From contig JBMNTU010000017.1 of NCBI GenBank assembly GCA_050945895.1, positions 1 through 26,273 on the forward strand: DNA of 26,273 nt, given 5' to 3'. Under the pieces are notes generated by a model. It saw only the letters and a list, made by a program, of their open reading frames with translations. It made no database searches and was not told the origin of the DNA. Shown here piece by piece: positions 7,801-14,793 of this stretch. This DNA is from JBMNTU01 sp050945895 (GTDB taxonomy: Bacteria > Bacillota > Clostridia > Christensenellales > Christensenellaceae). Position numbers and translations under genes: made by a program. How positions within the stretch are numbered: position 1 is the first letter of the stretch; each line of letters opens with the position of its first letter.

Positions 7801-7830
7801 ATTATACTTTATTTTTCAGAAAAAATAAAG
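7801..7830 (-). promoter_or_regulatory. Promoter of the two-component unit overlapped by a perfect inverted repeat
   Basis: The minus strand has a consensus -10 TATAAT (7801-7806). A 10-bp perfect inverted repeat (CTTTATTTTT at 7807-7816, AAAAATAAAG at 7821-7830, 4-base centre) lies immediately upstream, filling the spacer and touching a weak -35 (TTTATT, 7824-7829). The predicted start near 7794 gives a leader of about 48 bases. The repeat could be an operator. As a terminator for the upstream formate ligase gene it would be poor: the stem is nearly all A/T and no T-run follows. Confidence 0.55.
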
Positions 7831-7878
7831 GAACCAAGCAAAAAGGCGTGTAGTAATGGATGACAAATGGGAGGATGG

Positions 7879-9543
7879 CTAAAAAAGCCCCCGTGTTTGG
7901 CCTGTTTCGTCTACATAAATAGACAATGCTGCCGGCTCGGCCGGAAGACCGGGCATGCGCATGATGTCGCCGCACATAATAACGATAAACCCCGCACCGG
8001 ACAGGAGGGAAGCATCGCGCACGCGAATGGTGAATCCTTCCGGAGCGCCTGTTTTCCGGGCGTCGTCCGAAAAGGAATACTGTGTTTTTGCAATACAAAC
8101 GGGCAGGTTGTTAAAGCCGAATTCGTCGTACTGATGCAGCTTTACACGCGCCTGATTGCTGAACTCTACGTCGCCGGCGCCGTATATCTTTTTGCACAGG
8201 GCGCGTATTTTGGACATCAGCGGCATTGCATAGTCGTATGGGTGTGCAGGCAGTGAATGAGGATTGAGGATGTGTTTTACAGCGTCGGCCAGGGCCAGCG
8301 CACCTTCGCCGCCGTTTGCCCATGAGGTCGATAGGGCAAACGGTATGTGATTACTGGAAAGATGCTGCTCGAGCAAACCAATTTCCGCATCGGTATCGTA
8401 TGCAAACCGGTTGATGGCAACAACGACAGGCAGGTCGTAGACCTCGCGAAGGTTCCGGATATGCCTGTCTAGGTTGGCAAAGCCGGCCGCAAGCGCCGTC
8501 GGGTTTTCTTCTTTTAAGGAACCTTTTTCGGCGCCGCCGTGGTATTTCAATGCACGAACAGTGACGACGATGACAACCGCATTCGGCCAGATGTCCGCAT
8601 TGCGGCATTTGATGTCTAAAAATTTCTCTGCGCCGAGGTCTGCGCCAAATCCGGCCTCGGTTACGGTGTAATCTGCAAAATGCATTGCCATTTTTGTTGC
8701 AAGGATGCTGTTGCAGCCGTGCGCAATATTGGCGAACGGTCCGCCGTGGACCAGTACGGGCGTATGTTCCAGCGTTTGTACGAGGTTGGGCATAACCGCC
8801 TCTTTTAAAAGCACGGTAAGCGCGCCTGCCGTACCCAGCTGGCGGACATAGACGGGGCCGCCGTCTTTGTCGAACCCGATCAGCATATTGCCAAGGCGCC
8901 TTTCAAGGTCAAAAATGTCGGTTGCCATACAAAGCACCGCCATGATTTCGCTGGCGGCGGTAATGTGGAAGCTGTCTTCGCGCAAATAGCCCTCCGCGCG
9001 TTTGCCAAGGCCCAATACAACATGACGCAGTTCGCGGTCGTTGATGTCCAGGCAGCGGCAGAACGAAACTGTTTTAGGGTCGATCGCCAGTTTGTTTCCG
9101 TGAAAGATATGGTTGTCGATCAGCGCGCATAGCAGGTTGTTTGCCGCTGTAATTGCATGCATATCTCCTGTAAAATGCAGGTTGATATCCTCCATGGGAA
9201 CAACTTGCGAATAGCCCCCGCCGGTTGCACCGCCCTTCATGCCAAAAACAGGCCCCAGGGAAGGCTCGCGCAGCGCGAGGCACACACTTTCGCCCTGTTT
9301 TTTCAACGCGTCGGCCAGGCCGATGGATACGGTGGTTTTGCCCTCGCCTGCAGGCGTTGGGTTGATCGCAGTGACCAAAACCAGCCGGCCTTGCGTATGT
9401 GTTTCTTTTTTAAGTGCGTCAAGTGAAATTTTTGCTTTGTTTTTTCCATAAGGAATAAGGTCGGCTTCCCCGATGCCCAGGCTGCGGGCAATTTCGGCTA
9501 TGGGAAGAACATTTGCCGCGGAGGCGATTTCAATATCTGTCAT
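7879..9543 (-). CDS. fhs: Formate-tetrahydrofolate ligase
   Basis: Joins formate to tetrahydrofolate using ATP, giving 10-formyl-tetrahydrofolate for purine synthesis or for the methyl branch of acetyl-CoA synthesis. The ATG at 9543 gives 554 residues, the normal family length; the frame is open upstream to 10020 but that part is not family-like. ATG has GGAG 7 bases upstream. Landmarks are MTDIEIASAANVLPIAEIA at the start, YGKNKAKI, the nucleotide loop TPAGEGKTT (63-71), LREPSLGPVFGMKGGATGGG, GDMHAITAANNLL, HGGPFANIAHGCNS and AGFGADLGAEKF. It stands alone: divergent from the gene at 9781 and 133 bases upstream of the regulator gene. No other one-carbon genes are visible nearby. Confidence 0.97.
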   Translation of the reverse strand: MTDIEIASAANVLPIAEIARSLGIGEADLIPYGKNKAKISLDALKKETHTQGRLVLVTAINPTPAGEGKTTVSIGLADALKKQGESVCLALREPSLGPVFGMKGGATGGGYSQVVPMEDINLHFTGDMHAITAANNLLCALIDNHIFHGNKLAIDPKTVSFCRCLDINDRELRHVVLGLGKRAEGYLREDSFHITAASEIMAVLCMATDIFDLERRLGNMLIGFDKDGGPVYVRQLGTAGALTVLLKEAVMPNLVQTLEHTPVLVHGGPFANIAHGCNSILATKMAMHFADYTVTEAGFGADLGAEKFLDIKCRNADIWPNAVVIVVTVRALKYHGGAEKGSLKEENPTALAAGFANLDRHIRNLREVYDLPVVVAINRFAYDTDAEIGLLEQHLSSNHIPFALSTSWANGGEGALALADAVKHILNPHSLPAHPYDYAMPLMSKIRALCKKIYGAGDVEFSNQARVKLHQYDEFGFNNLPVCIAKTQYSFSDDARKTGAPEGFTIRVRDASLLSGAGFIVIMCGDIMRMPGLPAEPAALSIYVDETGQTRGLF

Positions 9544-9592
9544 ACAGGTGCTCCATTCATGCTTTTTGAAAACAATACAGCTATTTTCATAT

Positions 9593-9611
9593 ATTATACC
9601 TGCTTTGTCAA
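9593..9611 (-). promoter_or_regulatory. fhs: Possible fhs promoter elements
   Basis: On the minus strand a consensus -10 TATAAT lies at 9593-9598, with start near 9586 and a leader of about 43 bases. A perfect TTGACA (9606-9611) lies upstream but only 7 bases away, too close to serve as its -35, and no good hexamer sits at 17 bases. The shared gap 9544-9780 also holds a small palindrome GGGGTAACCCC (9620-9630). I found no folate riboswitch pattern. Confidence 0.35.
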
Positions 9612-9764
9612 TATAAGCTGGGGTAACCCCGACCAGTGGCGGGTGTATAAGTGTTTGCTTTGCTTCGATATAGCCGAGCAAATTCAGTTTTTTGGGACGA
9701 TAAAGTAAAACGGGCCAAAGACAGTTTTTGCCGCATCCGGTATTATAGATTTTTTTGGAGGATA

Positions 9765-9773
9765 TGGTATAAT
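9765..9773 (+). promoter_or_regulatory. Extended -10 promoter abutting the start codon at 9781
   Basis: TGG-TATAAT is a consensus extended -10 element. Its transcription start would fall at about 9780-9781, on the ATG itself, giving a leaderless message. The alternative is an upstream promoter (AAGACA at 9718-9723, 17 bases, TATTAT at 9741-9746), which would place GGAGG (9757-9761) in a leader, but 19 bases from the ATG, too far for normal use. The same TATGGTATAAT string recurs at the promoter near 14317. Confidence 0.5.
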
Positions 9774-9780
9774 AGGCCGT

Positions 9781-10389
9781 ATGGAAAAAGAACTGGACTT
9801 CATTGAAATAGGCGACGGACACTATGGGGGAGATCAAAACTGGGCAACCCACCATAAATGGATGAAGCTGGGCGGGTGCTCTGCAGTGTGCGCCTGCGAG
9901 GTTTGCGCATACCTTGCCAAAACATTCGAGCGTATGCAGGGGCTTTACCCTTACGACCCGGAACATATATCCAAGGAAGACTTTTTGCGCTTTTTTGAAA
10001 CGATGTTTGCATATATCCATCCGGGCATTGGCGGGCTTACAAGCATAGATAAATTTTCGGATATGTTTTCGCGGTATATGCGCGAGAAAACCAATATAGA
10101 GCCAAATTTCCGCAAGCTATATGGAAACGAAAGCTATGCGGATGCGGAGCGGTTTGTAAAAGAGGCGATAGATAGCGGCCTGCCGGTCATGTACCTGATG
10201 CTTTCGCACAAAGATATCGCGTTTGACGAATACGAATGGCATTGGTTTACGCTGACCGGGTACAAGGAAAATGAGCATGGAACAGATGTAATTTTTGCAA
10301 CATGGGCCAAAAGGCATGCCTTTGACTTATATGGTGCGTGGAACACAGGACGCAAGTGGCGCGGGGGGATGGTATGCCTTGCGCCCTAA
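9781..10389 (+). CDS. Uncharacterised 202-residue protein, possibly papain-like cysteine peptidase fold
   Basis: I do not recognise the family firmly. No signal peptide or membrane helix is visible, so it is probably cytoplasmic. Cysteine lies at the start of a hydrophobic helix in LGGCSAVCACEVCAYLA (Cys33, Cys37, Cys39, Cys42). A His sits in a strand-like EWHWFTLTGY (His154), followed by a strand and an acidic residue (DVIFATWAKRHAFDLY). This order Cys-helix, His-strand, Asp/Asn resembles C39-like and other papain-fold peptidases or bacteriocin-processing domains, but the usual upstream Gln is not evident. There is no in-frame ATG, GTG or TTG just upstream of 9781, so this start is forced. 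It is divergent from fhs and followed by an independent promoter at 10403. Function unknown. Confidence 0.75.
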   Translation: MEKELDFIEIGDGHYGGDQNWATHHKWMKLGGCSAVCACEVCAYLAKTFERMQGLYPYDPEHISKEDFLRFFETMFAYIHPGIGGLTSIDKFSDMFSRYMREKTNIEPNFRKLYGNESYADAERFVKEAIDSGLPVMYLMLSHKDIAFDEYEWHWFTLTGYKENEHGTDVIFATWAKRHAFDLYGAWNTGRKWRGGMVCLAP

Positions 10390-10402
10390 AGCCCGAAAAA
10401 GC

Positions 10403-10431
10403 TTTACAGAAAAATAAACTTATTCTATACT
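10403..10431 (+). promoter_or_regulatory. Sigma-A-type promoter before the small lipoprotein gene
   Basis: -35 TTTACA (10403-10408), exactly 17 bases, -10 TATACT (10426-10431). Predicted start near 10438, leaving a 48-base leader that contains a small hairpin (CCGGC at 10446-10450 with GCCGG at 10455-10459). It lies 13 bases after the preceding stop, so the upstream gene appears to be a separate unit. Confidence 0.65.
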
Positions 10432-10485
10432 ATTATGTATGTTTTCCGGCAGAAGCCGGCTTTGGGAGGAGTAATTGACAGGAAT

Positions 10486-10992
10486 ATGAAAAAGAAAATT
10501 ATAATTGCAGCAATATTGATGATCGTAATGGTTTTTGTTTTTGGAGGATGTGCCGGCACCGGCGGCTGCGGCGGTGCAGCAGTCATCGCGCGCCCTGCTC
10601 CGCAGGAAGGCGCGGAGGTGCATTATGTAACGGGGTCGTGCACCGCTACTCTTTCGGGAAATGAAATCACGGTGTCGGGCACTTCCGATATTATGGACGG
10701 TACAAACGGAACGATCAGCATTTTAGGGCTGAACGGCAAAGTGCTGGAGGAAGAAAAAATCACCAAGGAAGGCGATAACCTGACCTATACCTTTACCGTT
10801 GACCCTTCGTGGCCGGACATTGTCTACGGCTTCATTACGTTTGGCCCAAAGGTGGGCGATTCTCAGTCGCGCGACATCAATGACGTATATGGAAGAAATT
10901 TCCAGAATGTGGATGGGGATGAAGGCACAATCGTGTGGGACAAGCAAAACCTGTCGGTCGTATTCAAAAGCGAAGCGGTAGAACTGGGTTGA
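10486..10992 (+). CDS. Small predicted lipoprotein, function unknown
   Basis: 168 residues from the ATG at 10486. The N-terminus KKK, a hydrophobic run and VFGGC with Cys22 form a probable lipobox, though Phe at -3 is not the usual Leu. A Gly/Ala-rich spacer leads to a domain rich in alternating hydrophobic residues (CTATLSGNEITVSGTS, TISILGLNGKVLEEE, LTYTFTVDPSWP), which suggests a beta-sandwich outside the cell. The frame is open back to 10435, but the hydrophobic signal begins at 10486. The GGGAGGA at 10465-10471 is about 15 bases before that ATG, longer than ideal, so an unusual upstream start is possible. It precedes the XRE-cupin regulator by 28 bases and probably shares its message. 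No family recognised. Confidence 0.75.
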   Translation: MKKKIIIAAILMIVMVFVFGGCAGTGGCGGAAVIARPAPQEGAEVHYVTGSCTATLSGNEITVSGTSDIMDGTNGTISILGLNGKVLEEEKITKEGDNLTYTFTVDPSWPDIVYGFITFGPKVGDSQSRDINDVYGRNFQNVDGDEGTIVWDKQNLSVVFKSEAVELG

Positions 10993-11020
10993 ATACGGCA
11001 GCGATGTATGGAGGAAACGG

Positions 11021-11575
11021 ATGGAAAACCATATTAACGAAGTAGCAGAACGAATTAAGGCGCTGCGTGAAATCGAAGAGATACCGGTAATGGAAATGGC
11101 GGAGGCGACCGAAAAAACGGAAGCCGAATATCTCCAGTACGAGAATGGGGAGCGGGACTTTTCTTTCAGCTTTCTGTTTACAGTGGCCAACAAGCTGGGC
11201 GTGGATATCACCGAGCTTTTGACGGGCGAAAACACACGGCTCAAAAAGTATTCGCTGGTAAAAAATGGAAAAGGCCTCAAAATGGAGCGCAGGAAAGCGT
11301 ATAAATACCAGCACCTTGCGCCAGTTTTTTCGAACCGGCATATGGAACCGTTTATGGTGACGGTAGAGCCCAAAGACGACGAGGCTGTCAAAAAGCACGC
11401 GCACGAGGGGCAGGAAATGAATTATGTTGTCGAGGGCCAGATGACCATTTTTATCGGCGACGCCGAGATGTATATCGAAGAGGGAGATACGGTTTACTTC
11501 GATGCAACGGTCCCGCACGCTATGCGTGCGGAAAACGGTAAGCCATGCAGGTATCTTGCAATCATATCAAAGTAA
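11021..11575 (+). CDS. XRE-family transcription regulator with C-terminal cupin domain
   Basis: 184-residue one-component regulator. Residues about 8-62 form a lambda-repressor-like helix-turn-helix (ERIKALREIEEIPVMEMA, then YLQYENGERDFSF and ANKLGVDITELL). Residues about 105-183 form a cupin barrel with H-x-H...E (KHAHEGQEMNYVVEGQ) and later GDTVYFDATVPHAM, so a metal or small-molecule pocket is likely. GGAGG lies 6 bases before ATG. The acyl-CoA synthetase gene follows 12 bases later. XRE-cupin regulators often sit beside the enzyme they control and sense its substrate, so control of the synthetase by an acid or acyl-CoA is a reasonable inference. Ligand unknown. Confidence 0.93.
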   Translation: MENHINEVAERIKALREIEEIPVMEMAEATEKTEAEYLQYENGERDFSFSFLFTVANKLGVDITELLTGENTRLKKYSLVKNGKGLKMERRKAYKYQHLAPVFSNRHMEPFMVTVEPKDDEAVKKHAHEGQEMNYVVEGQMTIFIGDAEMYIEEGDTVYFDATVPHAMRAENGKPCRYLAIISK

Positions 11576-11587
11576 GGAAAAGGATCG

Positions 11588-13255
11588 ATGAGGATATTCG
11601 AAAAATATTGTACGACCGGGTTTGACAGCTACGAGGAATTTGCGGAAAATTTTAAAATCAATGCGCCAGACGATTTTAATTTTTCCTATGATGTTGTGGA
11701 TGTATTGGCAAAAGAAAAGCCCGATAAACGTGCGCTGCTCTGGGTGGACGATTTTGGCGGAGAGAGGACGTTTACATTTTCAGAGATGAGCAGGCTTTCA
11801 CAGCAGGCGGCGAACATGCTGCATACCGAGGGCATTCGCAAGGGCGACAAGGTTATGCTGATCTTAAAACGCCACTACGAGTTTTGGATTACCATTCTGG
11901 CGCTTCACCGCATTGGCGCAATTGCTATTCCCGCAACGCATTTGCTGACCCAAAAAGACATTGTATACAGAAACAACGCTGCCGACGTTAAAATGATTAT
12001 TGCAACGAACAGCGGCGACCTTAAGGCAAGCGTAGAGGAGGCCGAGCCCGAGTCGCCCACGCTGCAAAAAAAGATATTGGTAGGCGAAGACCGCCTGGGC
12101 TGGCTCAATTACTGGACAGAGATGGAAAAATACGGCGATTCATTCCCGCGGCCTGCGGGCGACGCTGACACAAAAAGTACGGACATCATGCTTCTGTATT
12201 TTACGTCCGGGACGACAGGCATGCCCAAAATGGTCGCGCACGACTACACATACCCGCTGGGGCATATTGTTACGGCGGTTTACTGGCACAACGTGGACCC
12301 GGACGGCTTGCACCTGACCGTTGCGGATACAGGCTGGGCAAAAAGCGCCTGGGGAAAGCTCTACGGGCAGTGGCTGGCCGAAACATGCGTATTTGTGTAC
12401 GACATGGAAAAGTTCGACCCCAAAGAATTGCTGAACAAGATCAGCAAGTACAAAGTGACGACGTTTTGCGCGCCGCCTACGATGTACCGCTATTTTATTA
12501 AGGAAGACCTGTCGCAGTTTGATTTGTCTGCGCTGAAATATGCAACCATTGCGGGAGAACCGCTGAACCCGGAGGTGTATCACCAGTTCTATGAAGCGAC
12601 GGGGCTAAAGCTCAGGGAAATCTACGGGCAGACGGAAACGATGGTAACCATAGGAAACTTCCTGTGGATGGAGCCGCGGCCGGGGTCTATGGGAAGGCCC
12701 AACCCCACCTACTGCATAGACCTTGTTAACGATGAAGGAGAGCCTGTTGGGCTGGGCGAGACGGGCGAAATTGTCATACGCACAGACAAGACGGACATGG
12801 TAGGAATGTTCCTCGGGTATTATAGGGACGACGAGCGCACGAGCAAGGCATGGAACAACGATATTTACCATACGGGAGATGTTGCATGGCGGGATGAGGA
12901 CGGCTATTACTGGTATGTGGGCAGGTCGGACGATGTCATAAAATCCGCTGGCTACCGCATTGGGCCGTTTGAGGTGGAAAGCGTGCTCATGGAGCACCCG
13001 GCCGTGTTGGAAACGGCGATTACGGGCGTGCCCGACCCGGTAAGGGGACAACTTGTAAAAGCGACAGTGGTGCTTGCCAAAGGCTACGAGCCGACGGATG
13101 AATTGCGGGCAGAGCTGCAAAACTTTGTTAAAAGGAATACGGCGCCGTACAAATACCCGCGGGTAATCGAGTTTGTAGAGGAAATGCCTAAGACCATCAG
13201 CGGAAAAATCCGCAGGGTAGAGCTAAGAGAAAAAGACAAGGAGAAAAAAGGATGA
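11588..13255 (+). CDS. AMP-forming acyl-CoA synthetase (medium-chain/acetyl-CoA synthetase-like)
   Basis: Activates a carboxylic acid with ATP and CoA to acyl-CoA. 555 residues, the usual length for this ANL-superfamily branch. The P-loop is TSGTTGMPK (206-214). Further motifs are YGQTE in the adenylate site, YHTGDVAWRDEDGYYWYVGRSDDVIKSAGYRIGPFEVE split around the hinge, and the catalytic lysine Lys540 in KTISGKIRR. The pattern VADTGWAKSAWGKLYG is typical of the medium-chain (AcsM/MACS) group and not of classical acetyl-CoA synthetase. It follows the XRE-cupin gene by 12 bases and overlaps the next gene by four bases (ATGA). The exact acid is not readable. Confidence 0.93.
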   Translation: MRIFEKYCTTGFDSYEEFAENFKINAPDDFNFSYDVVDVLAKEKPDKRALLWVDDFGGERTFTFSEMSRLSQQAANMLHTEGIRKGDKVMLILKRHYEFWITILALHRIGAIAIPATHLLTQKDIVYRNNAADVKMIIATNSGDLKASVEEAEPESPTLQKKILVGEDRLGWLNYWTEMEKYGDSFPRPAGDADTKSTDIMLLYFTSGTTGMPKMVAHDYTYPLGHIVTAVYWHNVDPDGLHLTVADTGWAKSAWGKLYGQWLAETCVFVYDMEKFDPKELLNKISKYKVTTFCAPPTMYRYFIKEDLSQFDLSALKYATIAGEPLNPEVYHQFYEATGLKLREIYGQTETMVTIGNFLWMEPRPGSMGRPNPTYCIDLVNDEGEPVGLGETGEIVIRTDKTDMVGMFLGYYRDDERTSKAWNNDIYHTGDVAWRDEDGYYWYVGRSDDVIKSAGYRIGPFEVESVLMEHPAVLETAITGVPDPVRGQLVKATVVLAKGYEPTDELRAELQNFVKRNTAPYKYPRVIEFVEEMPKTISGKIRRVELREKDKEKKG

Positions 13256-14187
13256 CGGAAAGCATAGGAAGAAACAAGCTTGCGTTTGTTGTGGCGATTG
13301 CCATTATTGCACTCTGTGTGTTGTTTCTCGTCAGCTTTTTTTGGATATTGGGGGAAGTAAGCGCGGCATATGGGCAACCAATGACACCGGGATACGTGCT
13401 CCAGCAGCTTTTGGAGGCAGGCGGGCTTGTACTTGTTTTGCTGCTGGTGCTAATGCTGGGGTTGGTTTTTATTCGTACGGGCAGGGATTTTTTTGCCCGC
13501 ATACTGGTTTGGGGTACAATGCTTGTTTCCCTGGTGGGAAGCTCGGGCTTTTTGCTGGGCATGTACACGCTGCCGTCCTATAGCATCGGGCAAATTCTCT
13601 CTGCACTGGGGTCGTTTGTGCCGTTGATCTGCATAGTGGTCGTACTCATTTCGCTCATCGTACAGTGGGAAGACAAAAACAAGCTGGCGACGCGTGTCAT
13701 TTCCATTGCGGCAATTGCCGCCTCGGCAGTGTTTTCTGTTTTACAGCTTTTGCAGATAGACCCTGTTATGGTAAACGATACCATGCTGTATCTTGTGTTT
13801 TTTACAACGACGGTAGCGCCTGTGCTCGTGTCGCTGTTCGTGCTGCTTTCCACGCGTTCGAGGCGTGCTTTCCATATGGTATGGGGCGGTCTTTCGAGCG
13901 AAGAGGCAGTATTTATTGAAGAGGCGGAAGACGAGCTGGAGGCAGTTCGCGAAAAGCTGGAGGAAGAGGCGATACAAAAGCTGGAAAAGCAGCTGGAGGA
14001 CGAACTGAAGGATACGCTTGTAGAGCGTGCATTTGAGGTTGTGATCGAACAGACGGAAGAGCTGGAAAAGCACCTGGAGGCCGAGGTGGACGGGCTGGAA
14101 AACGCGGAAAAAACAGCGGACATGGACAAAAGTGCCGCACCGAAAGAAAAATACGCTCTTGCAAAAGAGGAAAATGATATATCTTAG
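13252..14187 (+). CDS. Unknown polytopic membrane protein with long acidic helical tail
   Basis: 311 residues, no family recognised. Six likely membrane helices at about 11-33, 57-75, 83-104, 118-138, 146-168 and 179-200. From about 215 onwards comes a strongly charged, Glu/Lys/Leu-rich region, predicted helical and probably coiled-coil (EEAEDELEAVREKLEEEA, KLEKQLEDELKDTLVERA, EELEKHLEAEVDGLENAEK), ending in a disordered tail. By the positive-inside tendency (TRSRRAF after the last helix) the tail should be cytoplasmic. The ATG overlaps the acyl-CoA synthetase stop by four bases, so it is translated together with that enzyme. It might tether the enzyme or handle its substrate, but that is only inference from position. 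A terminator follows. Confidence 0.8.
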   Translation: MTESIGRNKLAFVVAIAIIALCVLFLVSFFWILGEVSAAYGQPMTPGYVLQQLLEAGGLVLVLLLVLMLGLVFIRTGRDFFARILVWGTMLVSLVGSSGFLLGMYTLPSYSIGQILSALGSFVPLICIVVVLISLIVQWEDKNKLATRVISIAAIAASAVFSVLQLLQIDPVMVNDTMLYLVFFTTTVAPVLVSLFVLLSTRSRRAFHMVWGGLSSEEAVFIEEAEDELEAVREKLEEEAIQKLEKQLEDELKDTLVERAFEVVIEQTEELEKHLEAEVDGLENAEKTADMDKSAAPKEKYALAKEENDIS

Positions 14188-14211
14188 AAACCGGAACAGT
14201 TGATAAAAGCA

Positions 14212-14250
14212 GGCCGCCATACCGGAGTTCCGTTATGGAAGGCCTTTTTT
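14212..14250 (+). terminator. Rho-independent terminator
   Basis: A layered hairpin GGCC / CCATA / CGGA pairs with TCCG / TATGG / GGCC around a two-base loop, with single-base bulges, and is followed directly by TTTTTT. It ends the unit containing the lipoprotein, regulator, acyl-CoA synthetase and membrane protein. Confidence 0.88.
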
Positions 14251-14296
14251 ATTTGGCTGTAGGCGTAATGGGACTGTAAAAATTATGCCGTTTTGG

Positions 14297-14326
14297 TTGT
14301 GAAGCATCCACGATTTATGGTATAAT
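14297..14326 (+). promoter_or_regulatory. Extended -10 promoter of the yjbQ-to-radical-SAM gene run
   Basis: -35 TTGTGA (14297-14302), 18 bases, then an extended -10 TGG-TATAAT (14318-14326). The predicted start is near 14333, just after a terminator. No other convincing promoter or terminator appears before the end of the radical SAM gene, so this may drive about 8 kb of closely spaced genes. Confidence 0.7.
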
Positions 14327-14344
14327 TGGGTGGATTTTATGCAG

Positions 14345-14352
14345 AAAAGAGG
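14345..14352 (+). promoter_or_regulatory. Ribosome binding site that selects a TTG start for yjbQ
   Basis: AAAAGAGG lies 10 bases before TTG at 14363. The promoter start near 14333 leaves this as the only proper Shine-Dalgarno site inside the message. GTG at 14330 lies before the predicted start, and ATG at 14339 would have a leader of only about six bases. Confidence 0.5.
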
Positions 14353-14362
14353 CGCATGTATT

Positions 14363-14779
14363 TTGAACAGTTTCAGGGAAGTGTTGGAGTTTAAGGTCGA
14401 AAAGCGCAGGCAGCTCATCAATATTACGCCCTATGTGTTGGATGCGCTTAAAAAAAGCAAGATACAGGACGGGCTGTGCCTGGTAAATGCGATGCACATT
14501 ACGGCAAGCGTTTTTATAAACGACGATGAACCGGGGCTGCACAGCGATTATGAAGCATGGCTGGAAAAGCTTGCGCCCGAAAAACCCCATTCGCAATATG
14601 CGCACAACGGCTACGAAGACAATGCGGACGCCCACCTGAAGCGTACGGTTATGGGGCGGGAAGTGGTTGTGGCGGTAACGAACGGCGCGCTCGATTTTGG
14701 TCCGTGGGAACAAATATTTTATGGCGAATTTGACGGCAAACGAGTAAAGCGTGTGCTTATCAAAATTATCGGAGAGTAA
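14363..14779 (+). CDS. yjbQ: YjbQ/UPF0047 family protein
   Basis: Small conserved enzyme-like protein; members are annotated as secondary thiamine-phosphate synthase, but the true role is unsettled. With the TTG start it is 138 residues, the usual family length; ATG at 14339 would add eight residues and GTG at 14330 eleven. Visible family motifs are GLCLVNAMHITASVFINDDE (with the conserved His), LHSDYEAWLEKLAP, YAHNGYEDNADAHLKRTVMG with conserved histidines, and GPWEQIFYGEFDG near the end. The conserved metal-site histidines appear to be present. First gene of a long plus-strand run; plsC follows after 14 bases. Confidence 0.9.
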   Translation: MNSFREVLEFKVEKRRQLINITPYVLDALKKSKIQDGLCLVNAMHITASVFINDDEPGLHSDYEAWLEKLAPEKPHSQYAHNGYEDNADAHLKRTVMGREVVVAVTNGALDFGPWEQIFYGEFDGKRVKRVLIKIIGE

Positions 14780-14793
14780 GCAAGTAGCCTGGT

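Noticed and set aside
9544..9780. Tetrahydrofolate riboswitch before fhs
   Set aside because: The probable leader is only about 43 bases and I could not fit the conserved riboswitch segments.
9544..10020. Long N-terminal extension of formate-tetrahydrofolate ligase in the same frame
   Set aside because: It overlaps the opposite-strand gene at 9781 and the promoters between, and the family start is clear at 9543.
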